Shown here in pieces: positions 1-5,418 of a DNA stretch of 6,032 nucleotides. The stretch's first letter is position 1. Each line of letters starts with the position of its first letter. Origin of the DNA: a bacterium (GTDB lineage: Bacteria; UBA9089; CG2-30-40-21; SBAY01). The notes under the pieces were generated by a model. It was given only the letters and a program-made list of their open reading frames with translations. It was not told the origin of the DNA and made no database searches. The stretch is taken from assembly GCA_030018635.1 (NCBI GenBank), contig JASEHU010000143.1, positions 1 to 6,032 on the forward strand, written 5' to 3'. Both the position numbers and the translations under genes were made by a program.

Positions 1-64
1 ATTTCTAATTTCCAAAAGAAATCACAGGAAAAACGATGAAAATGAACCGTCCCGATAATTTTAC

Positions 65-132
<68 letters not shown>

Positions 133-142
<10 letters not shown>

Positions 143-504
143 TTAGAGTCTAAAACATTATTTATCTTTTCTATTAACTCATTAATTTCAAAAGGCTTCT
201 CAAGATAACCCTCAACATCCATCTCTTTATTCATTTGAGTATCTTTATCTAAGGCACTAACTAATATTATGGGAATATGAGCTGTTTTAGAATATTCCTT
301 AAGTTGGTTATATACCTCCCAACCATCCATTTTAGGCATGAGAAGGTCTAACATGATGAGGTCTGGAATCTCGTGTCTCACCTTAGCCATTGCCTCTTCC
401 CCGTCAAAGGCATTCAGAACTTCATATCCATTTATTTCTAAAACAACCCTGGTAATCTCAATTATACATTTATCATCATCAATGATTAGAATTTTTCGCG
501 GCAC
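133..504 (-). CDS. Stand-alone response regulator receiver domain (CheY-like), GTG start
   Basis: This 123-residue protein is a single receiver (REC) domain with no output domain. The acidic pocket is D9-D10-D11, the phosphoacceptor is D53 (in LDLLMP), the switch Ser/Thr is S83 (ILVSA) and the conserved lysine is K103 (EKPF). All residues needed for Mg2+-dependent phosphotransfer are therefore present. Such proteins pass signals by protein contact, as in CheY or Spo0F-type relays; the kinase and target are not in this window. The GTG start gives the canonical KILIIDDD beginning. An overlapping ATG at 504-506 is out of frame and closes after six codons. There is no Shine-Dalgarno upstream; instead a promoter places the transcription start at or next to the GTG. 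The TAG stop (133-135) and the last residues K-R-E lie within the tRNA-Gly gene, supplied by tRNA bases U8-A9-G10. The domain is full length, so the overlap does not truncate it. Confidence 0.93.
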
Positions 505-510
505 ATATTT

Positions 511-539
511 AGTTTATCAAAAAAGACCATAGTTGTCAA
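511..539 (-). promoter_or_regulatory. Sigma70-like promoter for the receiver gene
   Basis: On the minus strand there is a perfect -35 TTGACA (plus 534-539), a 17-bp spacer and a -10 TAAACT (plus 511-516, 4 of 6 consensus). The expected transcription start is about plus 504-505, at the GTG start codon itself, which would make a leaderless mRNA. The placement is seen; promoter activity is inferred. Confidence 0.7.
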
Positions 540-551
540 GCATTATTTTAA

Positions 552-580
552 TTGACAAAAACTACCCTTTGTGCTAAAAT
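552..580 (+). promoter_or_regulatory. Sigma70-like promoter for the 638-1852 gene and probably tyrS
   Basis: A perfect -35 TTGACA (552-557), a 17-bp spacer and a -10 TAAAAT (575-580, 5 of 6 consensus) predict a start near 586-588 and a leader of about 50 nt. This is the best promoter match in the window. It is divergent from the receiver-gene promoter, with only 12 bp between the two -35 boxes, so the two could compete or share a regulator. Confidence 0.8.
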
Positions 581-585
581 TAAGA

Positions 586-614
586 ATAGGTCTTGTAAGT
601 CTTATATGACCTAT
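586..614 (+). promoter_or_regulatory. Dyad / 5'-leader hairpin at the predicted transcript start
   Basis: ATAGGTC (586-592) and GACCTAT (608-614) are perfect inverted repeats. A second nested pair TAAG/CTTA (596-599, 601-604) shares the same centre, base 600. The dyad begins where the plus promoter should start transcription, so it could be a 5'-terminal stabilising hairpin in the mRNA or a DNA operator. GTCTT also occurs twice, 9 bp apart, within it. The symmetry is seen; the function is open. Confidence 0.5.
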
Positions 615-637
615 AAATTCTTTTCAAGGAGGGAAAA

Positions 638-1852
638 ATGAGTAGTAAGAATTTTATGATTATCTTTTGTTTATTTTGTTTGGCAGGGGCTTCTTATGCT
701 GAAAATAGCCAGGAAACACCGGAGGCTAAATTAAAATTATCCCTGGTAGCAGGCTCAAGGATGATTAACGACAAAAACTATAACGAGTTGATTTTGCAGC
801 CGGAATTCAATAAAGGTAAATTTGGGATAGGATTAAATCTATTAGCCCGTTGGAATGCCGATGAAGGATTCAGGGATGAGGACTGGGATGAAATAGGCAA
901 TATCATCAATTATATCCGTTTTGCAGATAAAGGAAATAGCCCGCTATATCTTCGGCTGGGAAAACTTTCGCAGGCAACATTAGGACATGGATTCATTGTT
1001 GATAGATATTCCAATCGAGGCACAGATATCGTTAAGGATGCCTTAGGCTCGGTGCTGAATATTAAGTTAGAATCCACTGGATTGGAGACATTGGTAAATG
1101 ATGTTACCGACCCAAGGGTTTGTGGGGCAAGGATTTACTTCAAGCCATTAAAGAATATAGATATCCCGTTAATCAATAAGATTATTCTTGGTGCTACCTA
1201 TGTCCAGGATAGCGAACCCCAATCAGGCAATAAGGACAATTTAACCGTTAAGGGGATAGACCTTGAACTACCAATTTATAAATGGCTATCCTTTCATACC
1301 GATTATGCCAGAATTTCCGATTATGGTCATGGAGTAGCCTTAGGACTGAGCGGAAACATTGGGCAGGGATTTTCTTCTCTTGCCTTTAAAACGGAATTAC
1401 GGGATTTAGGGGCTGATTTTATTCCCGGTATATTTAATTCTTTGTATGAAATTACAAGACCGGGAACTTCCACGCTCCAGCAGGCAGAAAACCAGAAAAG
1501 CTGGGATACGGCGGCTGATTGGTACTTAAGTGATTTAGCCATAATCTCTTTAGGATATGAAGACCGCTCAAAAGAGATTGCCCCAAAACTACATCTGGGA
1601 CTAAAATTAGAAAATGAACTATTTTTGCGTATGACCAGACAAAACATTTCTATATCGTTTGCCTATGACCATGAAAGAAGGGAAAAAGGACATAACCTGA
1701 TTGATTTCAATGCCCCAAACAGCACCCTTACTGGAAAAATAAATTTCAGGATAGCAAAAAACATCTCTTTGAATTATACCCATCAGGAGGTTTATAATAA
1801 TATGGGAAAGGAAACAAAGACCTCGTTATTATCGACAAAGGTGCTTTTTTAG
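638..1852 (+). CDS. Exported, probably outer-membrane beta-barrel protein of unknown function
   Basis: This 404-residue protein has an ATG start set by a strong Shine-Dalgarno (AAGGAGG, 626-632, 5 nt away). The N-terminus is a Sec signal peptide: K4, a hydrophobic core around residues 6-18 and a likely cleavage after A21 (SYA|EN); there is no lipobox. The mature part alternates short polar and hydrophobic stretches rich in Tyr, Phe, Gly and Asn (for example LRLGKLSQATLGHGFIVDRY), as in amphipathic strands. The chain ends in KVLF with a C-terminal phenylalanine, a common BAM-recognised feature of outer-membrane barrels. I do not recognise a named family; similarity to porin-like or surface-barrel hypothetical proteins is an impression only. 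It is transcribed from the 552-580 promoter, and tyrS follows after 47 bp without an obvious terminator. Barrel topology is inferred from composition, not from homology. Confidence 0.85.
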   Translation: MSSKNFMIIFCLFCLAGASYAENSQETPEAKLKLSLVAGSRMINDKNYNELILQPEFNKGKFGIGLNLLARWNADEGFRDEDWDEIGNIINYIRFADKGNSPLYLRLGKLSQATLGHGFIVDRYSNRGTDIVKDALGSVLNIKLESTGLETLVNDVTDPRVCGARIYFKPLKNIDIPLINKIILGATYVQDSEPQSGNKDNLTVKGIDLELPIYKWLSFHTDYARISDYGHGVALGLSGNIGQGFSSLAFKTELRDLGADFIPGIFNSLYEITRPGTSTLQQAENQKSWDTAADWYLSDLAIISLGYEDRSKEIAPKLHLGLKLENELFLRMTRQNISISFAYDHERREKGHNLIDFNAPNSTLTGKINFRIAKNISLNYTHQEVYNNMGKETKTSLLSTKVLF

Positions 1853-1888
1853 GACCTCAGGGTATGAGGGAAAAGTGTAATTATTATT

Positions 1889-1894
1889 AAGGAG
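1889..1894 (+). promoter_or_regulatory. Shine-Dalgarno that decides the TTG start of tyrS
   Basis: AAGGAG lies 5 nt before the TTG at 1900-1902. The next in-frame residues (LNIIKRGVEE) match the usual TyrS beginning, so TTG is preferred over any later ATG. Confidence 0.8.
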
Positions 1895-1899
1895 AAAAT

Positions 1900-3045
1900 T
1901 TGTTAAACATAATTAAACGCGGGGTGGAAGAAATAATCGTAGAGGATGAGTTGCTTGAGAAATTCAAGGCAAACAAACCTCTGCGGATAAAGTTTGGGGC
2001 AGACCCTACTGCACCGGATATTCATCTTGGGCATACCGTTATTTTACGCAAACTTCGGCAACTCCAGGACCTGGGACATAAGGTTATCTTCATTGTCGGC
2101 GATTGGACCGCTCGCATTGGCGACCCATCCGGCCGAGATGAAACACGAAAACCACTGTCTGACGAAGAAATCGAACGAAATGCCAAAACATACCAGGAGC
2201 AAGTATTCAAGATATTAGACCGTGATAAAACCGAGGTGGTTTTTAATAGCCAGTGGCTGGGAAAACTCAGCTCGGTTGAAATAATGAAACTTGCCTCTTG
2301 CTATACCGTGGCCAGGATGTTAGAGCGGGACGACTTTAAAAAACGCTACACCGAAGGAAAAGAAATTACTATCCTCGAATTACTCTATCCATTATTTCAG
2401 GGTTATGATTCCGTTGTCGTCAAGGCAGATGTGGAATTAGGTGGCACAGACCAGAAATTCAACCTTTTAGTCGCCAGGGCATTGCAAAGGGATTATGGTC
2501 AACAACCACAGGTAATTATGACCATGCCATTATTGGAAGGCACCGATGGTGTCCGCAAGATGAGCAAGAGTTATGGTAATTATATTGGTGTGCTTGAGTC
2601 ACCAAAACAGATGTTTGGCAAATTGATGTCTATCCCCGATGCCCTGATGCCAAAATACTTTGAACTGCTGACAGATATTTCTTTAGATGAAAACCTACAT
2701 CCTAAAGAGGCAAAAAAAATATTGGCTAAGGAGATAATCAAATATTATTACGATGAGGCTGAGGCTAAAAACCAGGAAGAGGAATTCGAGCGGATATTTC
2801 GGGACAAGGAATTACCCGAAGAGATACCCAGCTTTGAGGTGAATAAACCATCTGTTGGCTTGATAGATGTCCTTGTTATGGCAAAATTAGCCCCGAGTAA
2901 AAGTGAGGCACGAAGATTAATCAATCAAGGCGGGGTTAAAATAGACCGGAAGAAGGTAATAGACCTAAATCTTGAATTGGATTTGACCTTGCCCAAAATA
3001 CTTCAAGTAGGGAAAAAGGGGTTTGTTAAGTTAATAGTAAGTTGA
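1900..3045 (+). CDS. tyrS: Tyrosyl-tRNA synthetase
   Basis: This cytoplasmic class I aminoacyl-tRNA synthetase charges tRNA-Tyr with tyrosine using ATP. The 381 residues are near the family's usual 400. The Rossmann catalytic domain carries the HIGH-type motif HLGH at 42-45, within FGADPTAPDIHLGH, and KMSKS at 220-224. GGTDQ at 181-185 and the following QKFNLLVAR form part of the tyrosine/ATP site typical of bacterial TyrS rather than TrpS. The C-terminal part from about residue 320 is an S4-like RNA-binding domain (APSKSEARRLINQGGVKID), used for tRNA binding. The pattern fits the TyrZ-like branch better than the E. coli type, which is a judgement from memory. It uses a TTG start with a good ribosome-binding site and probably shares a transcript with the upstream exported-protein gene. 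No T-box leader is visible. The inverted-repeat element begins immediately after its TGA stop. Confidence 0.97.
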   Translation: MLNIIKRGVEEIIVEDELLEKFKANKPLRIKFGADPTAPDIHLGHTVILRKLRQLQDLGHKVIFIVGDWTARIGDPSGRDETRKPLSDEEIERNAKTYQEQVFKILDRDKTEVVFNSQWLGKLSSVEIMKLASCYTVARMLERDDFKKRYTEGKEITILELLYPLFQGYDSVVVKADVELGGTDQKFNLLVARALQRDYGQQPQVIMTMPLLEGTDGVRKMSKSYGNYIGVLESPKQMFGKLMSIPDALMPKYFELLTDISLDENLHPKEAKKILAKEIIKYYYDEAEAKNQEEEFERIFRDKELPEEIPSFEVNKPSVGLIDVLVMAKLAPSKSEARRLINQGGVKIDRKKVIDLNLELDLTLPKILQVGKKGFVKLIVS

Positions 3046-3096
3046 TATAGCGGTTATTAAGCAAAAGTGTTCGACCTGTGCAATCGGAAATTCACC

Positions 3097-3199
3097 TTGA
3101 ATGTAGAATATTGAATGTAGAATGTAGAATGTGGAAATTGGAAATTGGAAATTGGGGAAAGAGAAGAGACCTAAATTTCTACATTCTACATTCTACATT
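3097..3199. repeat. Heptamer tandem arrays forming a 26-bp hairpin
   Basis: A 14-bp repeat (TTGAATGTAGAATA, then the same with a final G) runs into AATGTAG units at 3114-3134 and GGAAATT units three times at 3133-3153. The segment 3114-3139 is the reverse complement of 3174-3199 with one mismatch, giving a 26-bp stem and a 34-nt purine-rich loop. All units are 7 bp, or 14 as twice 7. It lies 68 bp after tyrS and has no U-run behind it, so it is not an intrinsic terminator, though it could block 3' exonucleases on the tyrS mRNA. Confidence 0.85.
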
Positions 3200-3246
3200 T
3201 TAACTGTATTCTCGTAAGATTAAAATGACTTTTCACACAGTCTGTT

Positions 3247-3419
3247 GTAAGCATTCAGGTGTCAGGTATCAGCCTTCAGCCAGAACCAGAAAAGTTCGTA
3301 GTGACCGCATTTATGCGGTGAATCCACTCGCTAAAGAGGATTACTATGAACAGTTGTGCAATCCGACTTGTTCCTGTGGTCTAAAACTGATTGCTGACGG
3401 CTGATACCTGAATGCTTAC
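3247..3419. repeat. Inner long inverted repeat with TCAG-heptamer arms
   Basis: The left arm (3247-3280, 34 nt) starts GTAAGCATTCAGGT and repeats TCAG every 7 bases. The right arm (3393-3419, 27 nt) is its reverse complement, minus one 7-base unit and with one mismatch. The arms enclose 112 bp that contain the three-way-junction fold. The unit-length difference suggests loss or gain of one heptamer by slippage. Confidence 0.8.
3294..3351. repeat. Y-shaped palindromic element (three-way junction)
   Basis: An outer stem GTTCGTAGT/ACTATGAAC (3294-3302 with 3343-3351; 9 pairs, one G-T) encloses two hairpins. The first is ACCGCA/TGCGGT (3304-3309 with 3314-3319). The second is AATCC...GGATT (3321-3325 with 3338-3342), extended by TC/GA pairs after a two-base bulge. 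Only G3303 and G3320 are unpaired at the junction. The layout resembles dispersed REP-like palindromic elements; whether it is repeated elsewhere in the genome cannot be seen here. Confidence 0.65.
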
Positions 3420-3457
3420 TGTCTATTTTATGCCCACTTTTGCTTAATAGGTGCTAT

Positions 3458-3463
3458 AAGGGA
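3458..3463 (+). promoter_or_regulatory. Ribosome-binding site at the element edge
   Basis: AAGGGA lies 6 nt before the ATG at 3470. Its first base is the last base of the right terminal repeat, so the element ends exactly where the translation signals of the next gene begin. No convincing sigma70 promoter is visible between tyrS and this site. Confidence 0.55.
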
Positions 3464-3469
3464 TAAAAA

Positions 3470-4618
3470 ATGGAGTTATTAGAACTTTACGAAAAAATAT
3501 CAAAAGGAGAAAATCTCCATACGGAATTCAAAGAAATTTTGCCTGACAACGAAACACTGGCCAGAGCTATTGTTTGTTTTGCCAATACTGATGGTGGGCA
3601 GATAATAATAGGCATCTCTGACAAAAAAAAGATGGTTGGCCTGGAGAGCTCGGATGCAGGGTTACTTCGAATAGACGATGTGGCATTTAACCGTTGTGAG
3701 CCACCTATAACTATTTTGGCGGAAACCATAAAGGTAGAAGATAAAACTATACTCATTGTTAATGTTCCCAGAGGCACTCAAAGACCTTATAGAACAAAAA
3801 GCGGGGTTTATTATATTCGTTCGGGAAATAGGTGCAGGCAGGCGTCATGGGAAGAGGTAAGGAGATTGTATCAGACAAGTGAAAGCATTTATTTTGATGA
3901 ATGCCCTATCCCTCAATCTGCCATTACGGATATTGATTTAGATTATTTCAAATCCTTTGTGAAAAAATACATAGGTCTGGCTACTGAAGAAGGTTTGTTA
4001 GAGAATTACATGTTAAACTTGAAGATTCTAACAGAAGAAAAAAAACCTACTGTTGCCGGAATGTTATTTTTCGGGAAAAAACCTCAAATATTTATGCCGG
4101 AGTCTAAGATAATAACTGCCTATATTTCAGGAAAAGACATCTCTATCCCTCCCTCAGACAAGAAGGATATAATCGGTAAAATCGAGGAAATTATTGATAG
4201 CACTATAAAATTTTTGAGACTCTATTTGAAACAGACGCATCGCATTGAAGGGTTTAAGCCAGAGATATACCCGGAAATTCCAGAAGATGTATTAAGAGAG
4301 GGGCTAGTCAATGCTATTGCTCACCGCGATTATACAATTATGGCCTCAATAAGGCTGTTTATATTCGAAGATAGAGTTGAAATTATAACCCCGGGAAAAC
4401 TACCTGATAGTGTTACATTAGAATCTATGAAGATAGGTGTTTCTCATACCCTCCGTAATCCAAAAATTTATAATTTTTTGTATAAGATAGGGATGGTAAC
4501 AGACCTGGGCAGCGGCGTTTATAGGATGATGAAGAAAATGAAAGATTTGGGGAGAGAGATTGAATTACTGTTAACGGAAAATGAGTTTATCGTAAAAATA
4601 CCAAGAGGTGTGAAATGA
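3470..4618 (+). CDS. AlbA_2 (Schlafen-like) domain / GHKL-ATPase protein without C-terminal winged helix
   Basis: This 382-residue protein belongs to the group often annotated as putative transcriptional regulator or RecG-like helicase (COG2865 type). Residues about 13-135 are an AlbA_2 domain: E19-F20-K21, then FANTDGGQIIIGI at 37-49, and YIRSGNRCR at 115-123. A linker region follows. Residues about 272 to the end are a HATPase_c_4-like (GHKL) domain, with E277, N281 and HRDY at 285-288, and DLGSGV at 345-350. It is not a helicase, as no Walker/DExx motifs are seen. Most relatives continue with a winged-helix DNA-binding region and exceed 450 residues; this one stops after the ATPase domain. 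Its TGA overlaps the ATG of the Crp/Fnr gene (ATGA, 4615-4618), which indicates translational coupling. Function is unproven; a regulatory role together with its neighbour is inferred. Confidence 0.85.
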   Translation: MELLELYEKISKGENLHTEFKEILPDNETLARAIVCFANTDGGQIIIGISDKKKMVGLESSDAGLLRIDDVAFNRCEPPITILAETIKVEDKTILIVNVPRGTQRPYRTKSGVYYIRSGNRCRQASWEEVRRLYQTSESIYFDECPIPQSAITDIDLDYFKSFVKKYIGLATEEGLLENYMLNLKILTEEKKPTVAGMLFFGKKPQIFMPESKIITAYISGKDISIPPSDKKDIIGKIEEIIDSTIKFLRLYLKQTHRIEGFKPEIYPEIPEDVLREGLVNAIAHRDYTIMASIRLFIFEDRVEIITPGKLPDSVTLESMKIGVSHTLRNPKIYNFLYKIGMVTDLGSGVYRMMKKMKDLGREIELLLTENEFIVKIPRGVK

Positions 4619-5307
4619 CCAAAAGTGAATTTTTAGGGAAGGTATCTATTTTTAATTCATTAGAAAAAGAGGACCTGGAACTGTTGGCCAACGCAACTCA
4701 AGAGGTAACTTACAAAAAGGGTCAAACAATCATTAGCAGTGAAGAGCTCGGGACAACATTTTTTATTGTCAGGTCAGGGAGTGTAAAGGTAACGGCCGAG
4801 GCACTTGGTGAGCGAGAAATTGTCCTCTCTACCCTTCATCCATTAGCCTTTTTTGGAGAGATGTCTATTCTTGATGGAGAACCAAGGTCGGCAACCATCA
4901 CCGCTTTAGAGGAGACAAAATTGATTACTCTGGAACGGGAGGTTTTTCTTAGAATATTACATCGCTATCCTCAAATTACGATTAAGATACTGACTATTTT
5001 ATGCCAGAGATTACGACGGGCGGATGAGTTGATTCAGAGTTTAAGATTCGTCAGTGCCGCAGGGAGAACCATACAGATACTATTTAAACTCTTAGATGAA
5101 CATGGTGTGGACACCAAAGAAGGTAAACTAATCGATACTAAATTAACCCATCATGACCTGGCCAGTTTATCCGGGACATCAAGGGAATCAATGCGTAAAA
5201 TTATACGGTATTTTCAGGAAAAAGGTTGCTTGAAATTCTATCGTGGCAAAATTACTATTCTGGATGAATCAATCCTCCTGAAGACATTAGCCCAGTCTAT
5301 CATTTGA
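4615..5307 (+). CDS. Crp/Fnr-family transcriptional regulator
   Basis: This 230-residue protein has the full family layout: a cyclic-nucleotide-binding beta-roll (about 10-125), a dimerisation helix (about 120-150) and a winged helix-turn-helix (about 160-215). The phosphate-binding cassette at 80-93 (FGEMSILDGEPRSA) keeps the Glu, Arg and Ser that hold the phosphate in E. coli CRP. An ungapped alignment to CRP puts A136-D137 where CRP has T127-S128, the adenine contacts, so cAMP is doubtful as ligand. No N-terminal cysteine cluster of the FNR type is present. The recognition helix (SGTSRESMRK, 186-195) keeps R190 and E191 and has Lys for CRP R185, so a TGTGA-like half-site is plausible. The start overlaps the preceding gene's stop, so it is translated from the same mRNA. 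Its stop codon is already part of the following heptamer repeat. Regulated genes are unknown. Confidence 0.93.
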   Translation: MTKSEFLGKVSIFNSLEKEDLELLANATQEVTYKKGQTIISSEELGTTFFIVRSGSVKVTAEALGEREIVLSTLHPLAFFGEMSILDGEPRSATITALEETKLITLEREVFLRILHRYPQITIKILTILCQRLRRADELIQSLRFVSAAGRTIQILFKLLDEHGVDTKEGKLIDTKLTHHDLASLSGTSRESMRKIIRYFQEKGCLKFYRGKITILDESILLKTLAQSII

Positions 5308-5394
5308 TTTTGGATTTTGGATTTTCGATTTTCGATTTCTTCAATCCAAAATCCAAAATCCAAAATCCAAAATCGAAAATCCAAAATCGAAAAT
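5306..5394. repeat. ATTTTGG/CCAAAAT heptamer inverted array
   Basis: The left array has four 7-bp units, ATTTTGG twice (5307-5320) and ATTTTCG twice (5321-5334). The right array has seven units of CCAAAAT or CGAAAAT (5346-5394). The arrays are mutually complementary in several registers, differing only at the variable C/G position, and could form a stem of about 28 bp around a short loop. The first bases are the stop codon of the Crp/Fnr gene. No U-run follows, so it is not a standard terminator. It fills most of the gap before the next gene. Confidence 0.85.
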
Positions 5395-5398
5395 ATGT

Positions 5399-5406
5399 AG
5401 GGGGGG
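5399..5406 (+). promoter_or_regulatory. G-rich ribosome-binding site before the TTG start
   Basis: AGGGGGGG ends 12 nt before the TTG at 5419, which is further away than usual. In-frame stops at 5398 and 5407 exclude an earlier start, so TTG is the best choice, but initiation is likely weak. Confidence 0.5.
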
Positions 5407-5418
5407 TAAAGTAAAAAT

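Larger units (their letters stand above)
3046..3458. mobile_element. 413-bp MITE-like element with 24-bp terminal inverted repeats, no gene
   Basis: The left end (3046-3069) and right end (3435-3458) are inverted repeats matching at 21 of 24 bases. TATAGC comes first, then three mismatches, then a perfect 15-base block TATTAAGCAAAAGTG. The ends start with TATA, so a TA target duplication of the IS630/Tc1-mariner kind is possible but cannot be proved, because TA is also part of the repeat. No open frame of useful length exists inside, so any transposase would have to act in trans. The left end abuts the tyrS stop (3043-3045), and the right end abuts the ribosome-binding site of the next gene. 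The interior holds a heptamer-array hairpin, a second inverted repeat and a three-way-junction fold, so it may be a composite. Apart from these repeats I see no gene, promoter or terminator in the 424-bp gap. Alternative: a structured RNA or attenuator region. Confidence 0.6.

Noticed and set aside
504..506. ATG overlapping the GTG start as the receiver start codon
   Set aside because: It is in another frame and stops after six codons; only GTG gives the conserved KILIIDDD start.
1855..1869. Small hairpin CCTCA/TGAGG after the stop of the exported-protein gene as a terminator
   Set aside because: Only 5 bp, with no U-run behind it; tyrS follows at once and probably needs read-through.
3114..3199. 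Heptamer hairpin as an intrinsic terminator of tyrS
   Set aside because: The stem is long, but the loop is 34 nt and only four T follow, interrupted by AAC; it is better explained as a repeat.
3097..3199. CRISPR array
   Set aside because: Units are 7 bp and contiguous, with no unique spacers and no cas genes.
3420..3460. Outward promoter at the right end of the MITE-like element for the 3470 gene
   Set aside because: TATAAG and TAATAG boxes are present, but no -35 match lies at 16-18 bp.
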